Assembly: GCF_003589595.1 (NCBI RefSeq)
Contig: NW_020654748.1
Location: 2,339,642-2,403,641, forward strand
DNA from: Hyposmocoma kahamanoa
Taxonomy: Eukaryota; Arthropoda; Insecta; Lepidoptera; Cosmopterigidae
Direction: 5' to 3'
Length of the DNA stretch: 64,000 bases
Shown: positions 48,790 through 58,981 of the stretch, one piece after another
Position numbering within the stretch: the first letter of the stretch is position 1
Layout of the letters: every line of letters begins with the position of its first letter
The notes under the pieces: model-generated
What the model saw: the letters and a program-made list of their open reading frames with translations, nothing else
Database searches by the model: none
Told to the model about the DNA's origin: nothing
Made by a program: the position numbers and the translations under genes

Positions 48790-49048
48790 CCAGGCAATGT
48801 CGTATAGTATACGTGTTCTATTCAGTTCAGTTGATGTAAAAAAATATTGGTATGAAAAGTAGGTACCTATTGAATACAGCGGTTTCTTGTGGAATTTCAA
48901 GGTAAGTTTATCTTTTTGTTACGTGAAAAATTTTAGGAATTGTGTTTTCACACCGTATACTAACCAGTGTATACCCTTAATTTTACTATATATTTTTTCC
49001 AAAGAGATTGATTCGACACCTTCTCAATTATGCATCAACCAAAGACAT
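48790..49048 (+). repeat. Dispersed repeat family E, copy 3
   Basis: 'gaatacagcggtttcttgtg' through 'atgcatcaaccaaagac', collinear with the 28-kb copy. Confidence 0.65.
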
Positions 49049-49837
49049 TTGTTGTTGTCACGTCTTTTCTAACAAAGAACCGTAGAAGTCGGCATTTGCA
49101 TTATCACACGTATAATTTGGGCTGTAAGTGCACGAAGTTACGGATCCCGCAATTAACGCCCGAGATTCCTATACCCTCCTTCTAGCTTTCTGTCTTGAGT
49201 ACCAGTTTCTCGGAAGAGATGTGGTAAGTTGTCTAATTTAGATGTTGCTGTCTTCTGTGAAACAAAATCAATAACAAATTGAGTTCCTAGGATTCCGCGA
49301 TTGTTACACATCGGAAATTGAACCACATTTTCGTATCTCTGATTGGATAGATTTGCCACAATTGCGCAAATTAACTTTGCCTAATATTTCCTACTGAAAA
49401 TATAAAATGTAACATCATATTAGAAAAAGGAAACGAAAATCAAGAGATTTTTCCTATATACGGCTGTGATATAATCGTGTTTCAGAAGCTGATTATCGGG
49501 AAATATGTTTGTCTCTTTCTATCACGCTGTTAAAAACCCATTAGCGGACGTTCTTTTTTCGTCCAAATTTTCGCCTCCTATATCTTTGCTTTATTATCTG
49601 TCTTACTTCGTGGCGAAAAATAAAAAAAAGCACAGTATTTCAAAATGTGGTTTTGTTTGGTATTATCAATGTTAAAGGAACATTTTTGAAAAAGTATTCA
49701 TAATTCTTGAGATTGTGGAATACGGTTTTCAAAGTACCGGTACATACATTTTTACATGATTTTGACGGAGTAGGATATGACGTATGATTTTATAATATGT
49801 GGTCTAACCAAAATTTGGTGTAATTTATTAATACAGG
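49049..49837. other. Mostly unassigned; family F remnant at 49290-49345 (minus)
   Basis: Only the 'cgcgattgttacacatcgga' remnant is recognisable. Confidence 0.45.
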
Positions 49838-50045
49838 GATCGAACAGTAAGAAAAAATCCTTCAATCTGGCTGGAGTCGAACCAGGGCGTTCAGCATACC
49901 GTGACTGACGCTCACCTAACTGAGCTACGGAACGAACCAGCAGACCTTAAGAATTTTTCCATGTGCTTGTAGCAGATCTTTGATTTTGGTTGTTAATGAC
50001 TTTTGTCGTAGCGCCATCTGCGAGAAAAGTATGAAAGTTTTTGGA
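49838..50045 (-). repeat. tRNA-derived SINE, family C
   Basis: Long copy with tail, B box, A box (ctcacctaactgagctacgg on plus) and the 5' extension containing tcgtagcgccatctgcgag, which is shared with 22264-22300. Confidence 0.8.
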
Positions 50046-52540
50046 CAGATGTTCAATGAACTTAATATTAAAAGTACGGTGTATTCTATAAAGCCAGTAA
50101 CCTCTGGTTTTATTTTGAAAGCCAGTTAAACACCATGGATATTCGGAATGTACGATAAATTATCTTTACCAAATATATAACCGTAAAACGCGACAAACAA
50201 TCATAACTTAAGCATTATTTGTATATCCACAGACTATGTAGAAATAAGAGTGCTAACGATCTTTTCACGGGCTATTAACTTTGTTGTTATGCTTTTTATT
50301 ACTATTTTATGGTAATAATTTGTCTTTTTTGTTCTCCAATTCGTTGCTGTGTTAAGATTTTTTTTATTATCATCGTAATGGCAGTTTTTGGGGAAGGGGG
50401 TTTTACTCAAAGTTTTCCTTATTTTTTGGATTTTCTGTAAATATATGAGATTTCATGTATATTGCAACGAAAAACTCCTTAACATAACTTTCAACTAATT
50501 TAACTAAAATATTTTTACTTGCACATAAATAACGTCGATTACAATTTAAGTTTAAATTGTAGTCTTATAACAGTTTACATACAAATAATAATATTTAAAC
50601 GCCCACTGAAAGCTAGCAGCCCTTCAACTGCGACACTGGCCCCACGTTGGGCGCCATGCTCTTCAAAAATTAAATAAATACGCAGCTTGAAATAACAACG
50701 GTCCGAATCAAAAGTCAAAAGTGTTCTTGACTGTAAAAAAAAATATAAGATTCATACTGTCTACTTTATAATGAAAGTATTAAAATAAATTACGTTTTAA
50801 AGTTCTTAAAAAGAACTTGGCCATAATTTTCAGGTGTAACTTTTTACAGTGACAAATTCAGTCTTAACCTAAAAAAGGATCTTTTTTAGGTAAAAATTTA
50901 AATGAGGTGTTATTTACGAGTGTTTCAAATCCAAGAACGAAAAGTACAATATACTATACCAAGTTTTGCAAGGTTCAAGTTTCTCTGATGTTCAAAAACA
51001 CCTTGACAAATAGAATTCATTCATGAAAATTCTCATGGTCAGCATTGTCTCAGTTTTCGCTGGTGTGTCGCGTTCGCGTCTCATGACTTATTTATTGCCT
51101 TCGAGTACACGGGAATTTCAAATGACGACTAAATCATTGGAATAAATGCCAGCAATTGGGTTATACTTATGTTACAAAGGTTCTGTTGCCATTGAGATGT
51201 TGATTGTTGAATTTTGATTAGATATGGTTAAAAAACATCAAATTCTCTATAGGCTAAACATTAGACTATACTACTTATAACATTCTTTCTCCTTTATTAC
51301 TCATTAAGATAGAAATGATTTTGATATTCAGCGTATTATATTAGAGGGAATACAGCTGAGGACAAATTCAGCAACTTCTATCAATAATATATTATATTAC
51401 AGTAAAATTCACAAACCACTCATAAGATATCTTTTGTTATTGTAGTTGCAATTTCAAAATTGTGTTATGCATACAAAATATACAATTTTGGTATAATACT
51501 ACTAATTGATTTTACTTTTGGGTTTAGTGGAATAAATGATTTATTCTGAATCAAGCGGAACCCAAAAGTACTAACAAATGACGCAAACACGCATAAATGA
51601 CTTATTACAGTTCATTCAGTGCATACATTAGCCGCCATCTTGTTGACGTGACGTGCCACAAGATGGCGGAAGCAATGCTTCAATGTGCGAGAATGCCATT
51701 TACTGTAGATTCAGAAATATTTAAATTAGCTGTATATATTTATGTTTGTACGTTCGTTTGAAGCTATGCTATTTTGTTTTTAATTCTACTGGTAGGCCTT
51801 TTGGGTAATGTTTTAATGAGTTAAACATCCAAGTATGTTGGCGTAGGAAGGTTTAAATGTTTTTATTGCGGAGATGAATGATGCTGAGTTCCGCAACCGA
51901 CGTTGTAACGTCTATTTTACGTGTAGAGAAGTATCATATGTATTCCCAAGTTAATTGAGGTTGCTAATAGTAATTAAATACTAGCTACCCGACTTGATTT
52001 TGTGATTCTGGTAAACGTAAAAAGCTATTAAGGTAAGTGTAGCGTTATTATGTAAGGAATACTGTATAACTTATTCCATAATAAATGGCATTCCGGATTG
52101 GAAGTCAGCGCTGATGTATCAGATTTGACAATGATATAACCATAGAGGCCTGTTTTAATTCTAAGAATGAGGTAGAATTAAAAAAAATAAGACGTGTAGT
52201 ATTATTAGCTGTTTAAAGAATTGAATCAATTTTAAAATTAGGAAGTTTTTCTTTTTCTTGTCTTCTGTGGCAGACTATTGTTGCAAATTTCAAGACTCTT
52301 TAAGAGGTCTAATTTTTGAAATGTTCACTTCTCTGAATGAACGATTATTACCATTTATTTACTCAGTGTTGGTATTGTTTAAGTATATAAGTAATTAACG
52401 GTAGATTAAAATTTGCTTAACATAGAGGAAAAAGAAATTTTTTTTTTCCTTATTTACTTTCAGAAAGAAAATTTCTTTAATGAAGTCCGATAGCCTGGTT
52501 CTTTTTTCAATTGGTTGAATTGAAAAAAAAAGTAAAATAT
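50046..52540. other. Unassigned intronic sequence
   Basis: AT-rich, no exon supported. Contains the inverted YY1/Pho-type motif pair at 51632-51669. Confidence 0.45.
51632..51669. promoter_or_regulatory. Inverted pair of YY1/Pho-type motifs
   Basis: ccgccatcttgt (51632-51643) and its exact reverse complement acaagatggcgg (51658-51669) flank a 14-nt spacer, tgacgtgacgtgcc, that resembles bZIP/CRE half-sites. GCCGCCATCTTG is the classic YY1 consensus; the Drosophila homologue Pho recognises the GCCAT core. Regulatory use here is inferred only. Confidence 0.4.
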
Positions 52541-52960
52541 TAGCGGTTACAATTAGCGATACAAACGCAATGGAGTCGCTAATCATCTACCTTAGCGATG
52601 CAAACGTGATGCAATCGCGATGCAAACGCGATACATGCGCGTTGCAAAAGCGATACGAACGCGTTACACGTTTTAAATTAGTTTTTTAATAAATTTATTT
52701 GTTTCATGTATTTATTAATTTCACTTTTAAATTTACAATTAACAAAACAAAATAATGTGCATAAACCTATACAAATTTTTTGTACATAATGATTCAATAT
52801 GTGTATCAATGTGACTGTATCGATGCAGTCGCGCGCTTGTAGCGATGTAGTCGCGCCTTTGCATCGATGCAGTCGCCTATAAATCGCAAGTGTAGAGATG
52901 CAATCACGCTTTTCACAAACTCGCGTTTGCTTCGCTGCTACAAGTCGTCGTGTGAACTCT
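52541..52960. mobile_element. MITE-like element rich in GCGATGCAATCGC words
   Basis: Starts (t)agcggttaca and ends with an approximate mirror (tgtgaactct). Both flanks (52553-52672 and 52801-52935) are packed with gcgatgcaaacgcgat / gatgcagtcgc words. The AT-rich core (52673-52800) is unrelated. The right flank is collinear with the short element at 59035-59168. A PIF/Harbinger-type origin is plausible; the TSD is not resolved. Confidence 0.55.
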
Positions 52961-53338
52961 ATGAGAGTGAAAAACCCCTAAATAACGGTGAAAGGGCATA
53001 TCAAAGTTTATATGGGAAAGCATGGTGCGATAATGTTTTTGAACGTGTTGGAAGACTTGGAAGTAGCTGTGAAAAATCCTCATTATGGACCTGAAAGCTC
53101 CATAGTTAGGACTTTCGTTCGAAAGCTTTTAGGACCTAATAGGAATCGTTGTGAGACAGCGCTATATAGTGTATATATAACCATCCTGCTTTTTTGCCGT
53201 TACGAACCTATTCTGATCTGCTCCTGGGCTGCTCTGACAGCTGTTTTAAAGTGGATGCCACAGTGCTCTCTTACATTACCCACATCATATTTTGCATTCA
53301 CAATCCATACTTTATATTTATGTAAAAATGAAGCTTAC
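52961..53338. other. Intron 3' of the Tet CXXC exon; coding-like plus-strand patch
   Basis: On plus, 52985-53170 is open (IKVYMGKHGAIMFLNVLEDL, then RTFVRKLLGPNRNRCE) and compositionally protein-like, but I cannot assign it. On minus it has stops. It may be a transposon coding remnant. Confidence 0.35.
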
Positions 53339-53479
53339 CTTTTTCTCTGTGAGCTTTTCACATCGTCGCTGCTTGCAGATTTGATGCGACTTGTCGTTAC
53401 GACAGGGTGCGCAGTCGCCACAGTTGTCTTTGCGCTGACATCCGATACATTCGCCGCAGCGCTTGCGTTTCTTTTTCGT
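53339..53479 (-). CDS. Tet: Tet CXXC zinc-finger exon (internal exon, 47 codons)
   Basis: The minus-strand exon encodes 47 residues: a basic KKKRKR start, then CGECIGC, DNCGDCAPC, SHQIC and RRCEKLTEKK. The eight cysteines (exon residues 8, 11, 14, 20, 23, 26, 35 and 40) fit the CXXC pattern C-x2-C-x2-C-x5-C-x2-C-x2-C-x8-C-x4-C, which binds two zinc ions and CpG-containing DNA. The KFGG motif of the DNMT1/MLL/CFP1/KDM2 class is absent, and the SHQICK...CE-L tail is that of TET/CXXC4/5. Insects normally have one such gene, Tet, the nuclear Fe(II)/2-oxoglutarate dioxygenase. The acceptor is ...ttttccgcag just upstream (53480-53489) and the donor is AAG|GTAAGC (GT at 53337-53338). Both boundaries are phase 0. 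A second AG 12 nt upstream (tctacag) would add four in-frame codons. Catalytic-domain exons are not in the window. Alternative: a CXXC4/5-like gene. Confidence 0.88.
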
Positions 53480-53603
53480 CTGCGGAAAATACTGTAGATG
53501 AGTTGGTTTTACTTCTTTGGGAAAATCGTTTGTGAGTTAACAGTTTATGGCAACGGAAAAGAATATTAGTTGGCGAGTGAAGATTGTAAATACGTGTACA
53601 TAG

Positions 53604-54839
53604 GGCGCACTGTAAGTTTCCGGAACTGGTTACTTATTTAAACAATATTTAAAAAGGAATGACAACATTTGAAAATGGAACCCTTTGGCTGTAGAATACA
53701 GTTTGTTTCATCTGACTGTCACTTGTTTTTACATTTTAGAATTGGTTGTCTACATCGCCATGGATTTAACTCGTGAAAATTTTTGTAGTATGATTTTCTA
53801 CGACTTTAAGTGTAATTTAACAGCTCAGCCTTCAGGCTTCAAACTGCTTTTGGCGATGAAGCACCATGCAAGACGACTATTTATAGCTGGTTTGCAGAAT
53901 TCAAACGCGGTCGTGTGAATCTCAGTGACGAATTTCGTTATGGTCCACTGCTGTGAATGTGTGAATGCTGTGTGCCGTATGATCAAAACAGACAGGCATG
54001 TGACATACCATGGGATTCGGGCATCTTTAGGCATAGGCATGAGTCAACTACAATCTACAATCAATACTACACAAACATGTGGATGTGAAAAAGCTGTGCT
54101 CTGGGTGGATCCCACACAATTTGACTAAGGCTCAAAAAAGGGATCGCAACACTTGCAATAAAAAATATTCGTTCATTCTGGTATGCAATGCCATGCTTAC
54201 TAGAATGAACGAAGGGGCATCAAATTTGGTGTGGGACATAGTAACAGGTGACGAAACATGGATTTATAGTTACGATCCCAAAACAAATCAGCAACCGAGC
54301 CTATGGGTCTTTCGAGATGAGCCGGAACTAACCAAAGTGATGATTGCTTCTTTTTTTAATAAAACTGGACACGTGGCTACTGTTGCTTTGGACCGTGAAT
54401 AAGGATTGGTATACGACCATTTGTTTGCCGGAAGTTATTGACAAACTCCGTAAAAATAACCGTATCATCTTGCACCAGGATAGTGCCAGTTCTCACACGG
54501 CCAGACAGACAAATGAATTGTTGAAGATGAACAACGTTGACCTTATGAGCCATCCCGCGTACTGTTCCGACCTGGCACCTTGTGACTTATATTTATTTCC
54601 AAAAATTAAGAACCATTTACGCGGTCAACGATTTTCGTCACCTGAAGAGGCTGTCGAAGAGTGTGAAAAATATATTTCAGAGATTGTCACGGAGGAGTGG
54701 CATAAATGTTTTCAAAATTGGTTCATTCGTATGAAGAAGTGCATTAACACTAACGGAGAATATTTTGAGAAACAATAAATTCATTTCTGACAGTTTATAG
54801 TATTTTTTTCTTATTCATTCCGGAAACTTATAGTGCGCC
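53604..54839 (+). mobile_element. Decayed mariner (DD34D) transposon
   Basis: Terminal inverted repeats ggcgcactgtaagtttccgg(aa) at 53604-53625 and its near-exact complement at 54818-54839 bound a 1236-bp element. Between them a broken transposase reads MDLTRENFCSMIFYDFK (from 53760), FGDEAPCKTTIYSWFAEFKR, then GDETWIYSYDP (first Asp codon 54250), HQDSASSHTA (second Asp, 54479-54481) and CSDLAPCDLYLFP (third Asp, 54584-54586), with 34 residues between the last two. Stops and at least two frameshifts (about 53835 and 54395) inactivate it. It lies on the strand opposite Tet and ends only 123 nt upstream of the CXXC exon acceptor. Confidence 0.92.
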
Positions 54840-55617
54840 TCACGTACTAGGGTAGTGGGGAAAACCATAGGTGTCGCCTCGTAGTCGCATTACAAACCTG
54901 ACTATCAGTGCAAAAGTGTAACCCCATGATATATAATTACCATTTTTTAATGCACGAAAATAATATCATAATATAAAATAATTATATACTTTATAGTATA
55001 AAGGTTTAGGTAATTAGTTAAAAGTAAACAAACTTCAGCTGTCCCTTGCAAGCAAAACAAAATGTAGTTGTAATGGCGTCGAGTTAACCGGTGCAATACA
55101 ATAGTGTTTCATATATGTCATATTGCTGCCGTACTCTTTAAATAGGTCGCATATTATTATTAACTGCCTATCTCGATACCTCCAATGAACACTTAGTATT
55201 TACGTAAACTTTATTTTTTGGTCATTTTCTATTATTTTCCTAAACAGCCTTATTTATTTAAGACGTATAAACAAAAAAAAAGAAACAAAAAACAAAATAA
55301 AAACAGAACAGGTCCAAAAATTAAGTTGACGTATTGTTCATTAGAGGTCATCTTTTGAAATGCTTCGAACTCCTGGATTTTTAGGTTTTTTATCGTAGGA
55401 AAATTGTGATACTCGTTATCAAATAGCCTTATTTAAACACCTAATTTATGCTGTTTAGATTTAAGTACTTATTAGTTGATGGCAACTGGTCGGAGCAGTG
55501 CCTCACTGGTAGCGACGAACAATCTAAACTTTTGTCCGTCGAGGCCAGCGGGCCGCCAGAGCATCGTATTTTTTATACTTTTATGTGAATTCCTTTTAAA
55601 TATATTTCTTAAATATT
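54840..55617. other. Unassigned intronic sequence
   Basis: A GC-richer stretch at 55470-55575 is open on the minus strand (SLDCSSLPVRHCSDQLP within) but has no convincing acceptor or donor. Not called as an exon. Confidence 0.35.
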
Positions 55618-55790
55618 CCTCCGGTACCTATCTGGAAAATGGGGATGGTGCTGTAAGTGCAACCACACGGAGAACCGGACGAAGTCCTTGTAAACGGGCT
55701 GATCCGGAGTTTGGACCTGACTTAGATGGTTCCGCATAACCAAGAGGTTGATATTAATGGTTAAATTTATGTAGAAAGATATAGGACTGT
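55618..55790 (+). repeat. Dispersed repeat family H, copy 2
   Basis: Internally deleted relative to 47165-47440; keeps both ends. Confidence 0.55.
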
Positions 55791-55901
55791 TCTCGCTCAT
55801 TAACAGTCGTCTTTTAAATAGGTAGTTCGAAATGTTGTTTTTACCTGTATATATTATTGTAAATTAAGAACCATTTTCAAAAAGTTCTTTGTAATTATAA
55901 T

Positions 55902-56113
55902 AACATAATAACGCACACACTCAATACAGCCCCGCACTAGGGAAACCCTATGTCGCGGGTGCCATGGACACACACATAGACAACCACAAATTACACCCAA
56001 ACTCACGAGATAAATAAATGTAGGCCATACAAATATTTCTCCCGGCCCGGGAATCGAACCTAGGACCTCTGCGCGGCAGTCACGGCATGGTAACCGTTCT
56101 GTTACAGAGGCAG
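55902..56113 (-). repeat. tRNA-derived SINE, family B
   Basis: Complete minus copy, from the body end 'taacgcacacactcaataca' to the head. B box is ggaatcgaacc on plus. Confidence 0.85.
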
Positions 56114-56504
56114 TTTAAAAAATTATACAATAAGAAATCAGGTAATCCCTAATAAAATACCTGTTTACGATTTGTTTACTTTTAGTTAAATACTTAAACC
56201 TTTTACAGTATCATTTAAAGGAATATTTTAGGAAAAAAATTTAGGTAATTACGCTAATAGCCTGAATTAAGCATGACTTAAAACAAGCTTTATAAAACTC
56301 ATGATTTATGTATGTAGCATGTCGGCAGATTACTCTTAATTCGCGTCAAAAAACATCATTTATTTAAATCAATAACGTCGACCGACTAAAGTATAAATTA
56401 ATTTATTTCAACTTAAATTATATTGGTGTCTTTTTCAACCTTATTCTCTTCACATTTTCAGACTTTATAAACAACACGCAGCAAAATTTGTTTGTTGGTA
56501 TATT
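56114..56504. other. Unassigned AT-rich stretch
   Basis: No supported feature. Confidence 0.5.
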
Positions 56505-56735
56505 ACGTGGAGATACGAAAGCGCACAAAAGTCGTAGACGACAATGGGCGGGACACGTTGCAAGGCGGAACGACGACCGGTAAACTAAGGTGGTCACCGA
56601 GTGATACCCGGTAGGAGCTAGACATTCTAGAGGCAGGCCATCTGCTAGATGTTCGGACGATATCGTGGGTGTGGCCAGAAGACTGTGACAATGGCGTGCG
56701 AAAAAGAAGGCCTATTAATGGGATGAGATGATGAT
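56505..56735 (+). mobile_element. LINE RT C-terminal remnant
   Basis: Frames encode RKRTKVVDD, RQWAGHVARRNDDR, then TKVVTE, matching the KTKV-D...QWAGHVARR-DDRW-K-VTEWRP region. Ends 'gaaaaagaaggcctattaat' + 'gggatgagatgatgat'. Several stops and deletions. Confidence 0.75.
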
Positions 56736-56754
56736 ATTAACGTATTAACGACAT

Positions 56755-56956
56755 CCGTCGTGGGGTGGTCGAGTGGCTTACATACCGGTTTTCATGGTGT
56801 CGCCATCTCTGATAAAAACTAACTTTTGTATATTATCTCGGGTTTGGGTGTTTGTGGTATCGTCGTTGTTTCCGATTTCCATAACACAAGTGCTTTGGTT
56901 ACTTACTTTGGGATCGGAGCAACATTGTGATGTTGTCTAATATTTATTTATTTATT
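56755..56956 (+). repeat. tRNA-like SINE with (ATTT)n tail
   Basis: A-box-like 'ggtggtcgagtggcttacat', a body with 'gtggtatcgtcgttgtttcc', and the tail 'gatgttgtctaatatttatttattt'. The B box is decayed. Confidence 0.55.
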
Positions 56957-56974
56957 GCAAAAATTAAAAATTTT

Positions 56975-57349
56975 TTAACCAACTTCAAAAAAGGAGGAGG
57001 TTCTCAATTCGACTGTCTTTTCTTTTTGTATGTATGTTACGCGAGAACTCCGGTATTTGTGAACCGATTTTCACGATTCTTTTTTGTTTCATTCAAATGA
57101 AGATTCATTTTTATAAATAGCGCCTAATTTTTTTAAGGAGCAATTATTTTTATGGTTGATTTTGCTATTTTTCCAATTCAAGGCGTTTTTCTCTCAATAT
57201 TCTTTGAGTTGTGAGAACCGATTTTTATTATCTCCAGTGTCAAGTCCTGTATAATGGTGAATTTAAGGGTATTTCAATAAAAAATAGCAAATACACGTAA
57301 TTCCACGTACTTTTGAGGTCGGTTTTTTTAGGACTCTGTACTGAGATTA
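56975..57349 (+). repeat. Dispersed repeat family G, copy 2
   Basis: Same ends as 19801-20247, with about 75 bp deleted after 'cacgattctttttt'. It lies just left of the Tc1 element. Confidence 0.65.
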
Positions 57350-57564
57350 TCTGACTATTGAATTAAGTCTGGTTACAGTACACAAAAGAGTTTGTTCAGC
57401 AATTTCTGATACATACACACATCAAAAAAAGTTTGCGATCACTTCGAAAAACTGAAATCTTTTTTGTTACTGTAGATTATATTATGATTTTTTCTTATTT
57501 TTAAACTCTTTATTTAAAAATAAATTAGAACATAAAACAATGACCCCGTTCAATTGTTTTTTCA

Positions 57565-57572
57565 TATAAAAA
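57565..57572 (+). promoter_or_regulatory. TATA-like box of the Tc1 element
   Basis: tataaaaa lies 100 bp upstream of the transposase ATG and 30-36 bp before 'cattcagaaa', an initiator-like site. Suggestive only. Confidence 0.4.
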
Positions 57573-57666
57573 GGCTTTCAGTCCTGGCTTACGCTCATTC
57601 AGAAATCTGATTTAGTCAATTATAAGCGATTCAAGATATTTTTCGCGGAAAGTTGTGATTGAAAAA

Positions 57667-58698
57667 ATGCCAAGAGGATTATCAGAGGTTTTACGAGCTA
57701 GAATAGTAACTTTGAGGGAAGAAGGATACACCACGAGAGTAATAGCACGCAGACTTGCTATATCCCAATCCTGTGTCGTGGCTACGTTGCAGAGGTATCA
57801 CGGAATGGGGAATTTAGCTGACCGACCCCGCAGCGGTCGCCCAACTGTTTTGACAGCTGCCCAAAAGCGCTATATTAGATTGCTGGCAGCCCGTGATCCA
57901 ACAATCAACGCCACTAAAATAAAAGCAGAAGTCAGGGCCGCCTCTGGGCTTGAAGTTAGCACGCAGACCGTTCGCAATTGCTTGCACCAGGCGGGATTAC
58001 GAGCACGGAGGTCTTGGCGAGCTCCGCTCAATTCCCGGCAACGTCAACAACGAAGATTGCAGTGGGCTAGACTTCGGCAAAATGAAGAAGGTGAGGACGA
58101 AAACATTTGGCAAAACTGTATCTTCGTTGACGAATCCCGAATCAGCACTCATCCAGATAACCGACGAATCCATGTCTGGAGAAGACCAGGCGACCGTGAA
58201 AGACAAAGAACTGCCACTGGAACAGTTCAGCAAGGCGGAAAATCGGTGTCCTTTTGGGGTGGCATTATGATTGGAGCTAGAACGCCTTTGATCCCGTATC
58301 GGGGCTTCATGACAGCAGACATGTACAAAGCAGTTGCTATTGATGATATCGTCAGACCATTCCGAGTAAACCATGGGCACCAATTTGTACTGGTCGATGA
58401 TAATGCGCCCGCACATCGAGCTCAACGAGTCAATGCTGCTCTTCAAGAATACGATATCACACGATTAGACTGGCCTGCCGGCTCGCCCGACTTAAACCCA
58501 ATAGAGCACGCGTGGGATGCTCTTAAACGAGCAGTATGGAACCGTGAGCCACGCCCCCAGACAGTTCCAGAGCTCAGGGAAGCCGCTATTGAAGAATGGG
58601 ATAGGTTACCCCAGGAAATGCTGGATAACTTGATCCTCAGCATGCCCAGGAGGATCTTCGCATGTATTCGAGCCAGGGGAGGAGTTATTTTATATTGA
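57667..58698 (+). CDS. Tc1-family transposase (DD34E)
   Basis: 343 residues starting MPRGLSE. I chose this ATG because the frame upstream only offers GTG. Residues about 5-45 and 62-110 form the two helix-turn-helix (paired-like) DNA-binding units, joined by a GRPR-type hook RPRSGRPT (53-60). A basic stretch follows (112-131). The catalytic triad is D155 (IFVDES), D245 (LVDDNAPAH) and E280 (SPDLNPIEHAW), with 34 residues between the last two, which defines DD34E Tc1. The glycine-rich loop GGKSVSFWGG is at 190-199. Length matches the family (about 340 aa), with no stops or frameshifts. The protein cuts at the element's own TIRs and inserts at TA. Whether it is still active cannot be judged from one copy. 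Confidence 0.95.
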   Translation: MPRGLSEVLRARIVTLREEGYTTRVIARRLAISQSCVVATLQRYHGMGNLADRPRSGRPTVLTAAQKRYIRLLAARDPTINATKIKAEVRAASGLEVSTQTVRNCLHQAGLRARRSWRAPLNSRQRQQRRLQWARLRQNEEGEDENIWQNCIFVDESRISTHPDNRRIHVWRRPGDRERQRTATGTVQQGGKSVSFWGGIMIGARTPLIPYRGFMTADMYKAVAIDDIVRPFRVNHGHQFVLVDDNAPAHRAQRVNAALQEYDITRLDWPAGSPDLNPIEHAWDALKRAVWNREPRPQTVPELREAAIEEWDRLPQEMLDNLILSMPRRIFACIRARGGVILY

Positions 58699-58714
58699 AT
58701 TCACACCTTTTAAT

Positions 58715-58720
58715 AATAAA
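58715..58720 (+). terminator. Polyadenylation signal of the transposase gene
   Basis: AATAAA 17 nt after the stop codon, inside the element. Confidence 0.55.
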
Positions 58721-58981
58721 TTGTTGTTTAAGTTTAATTAAGCAGTCTTTTTCTTTCTATGAAATTTCTATCACTATTACATTATGATTAATGGCTCAAT
58801 TTTTTAAAATAAATAATAAAAAATAGTTTTATATTTTAATTTCAAACAGGGTATTCCTATTTAAAGAAAGCATACAACATAGATTTTTTCTTGATAAAGT
58901 TAAATTTAAAGAATTATAGGAGCTTATGCTATTGATCGCAAACTTTTTTTGATGTGTGTATGTTACTTATATATAATAAAG

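Larger units (their letters stand above)
57416..58958 (+). mobile_element. Apparently intact Tc1-type transposon (1543 bp)
   Basis: 26-bp inverted repeats (cacacatcaaaaaaagtttg + cgatca at 57416-57441; exact complement at 58933-58958) are flanked by TA on both sides (57414-57415, 58959-58960). One uninterrupted transposase ORF fills the interior, with a TATA-like sequence upstream and AATAAA downstream. Perfect TIRs and an open ORF argue for recent insertion. Confidence 0.95.

Noticed and set aside
52988..53497. 169-codon plus-strand open frame
   Set aside because: Its second half is the antisense shadow of the minus-strand CXXC exon (53339-53479), which has real splice sites and domain content. 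The first half is kept only as an unassigned patch.
55470..55575. Possible minus-strand Tet exon
   Set aside because: Open and protein-like but lacking a credible acceptor and donor, and with no domain match.
57655..57666. GTG start giving a 347-aa transposase
   Set aside because: A eukaryotic gene; the first ATG in frame (57667) with the family-typical MPRG start is preferred.
57997..58446. 149-codon minus-strand frame
   Set aside because: Antisense shadow of the Tc1 transposase.
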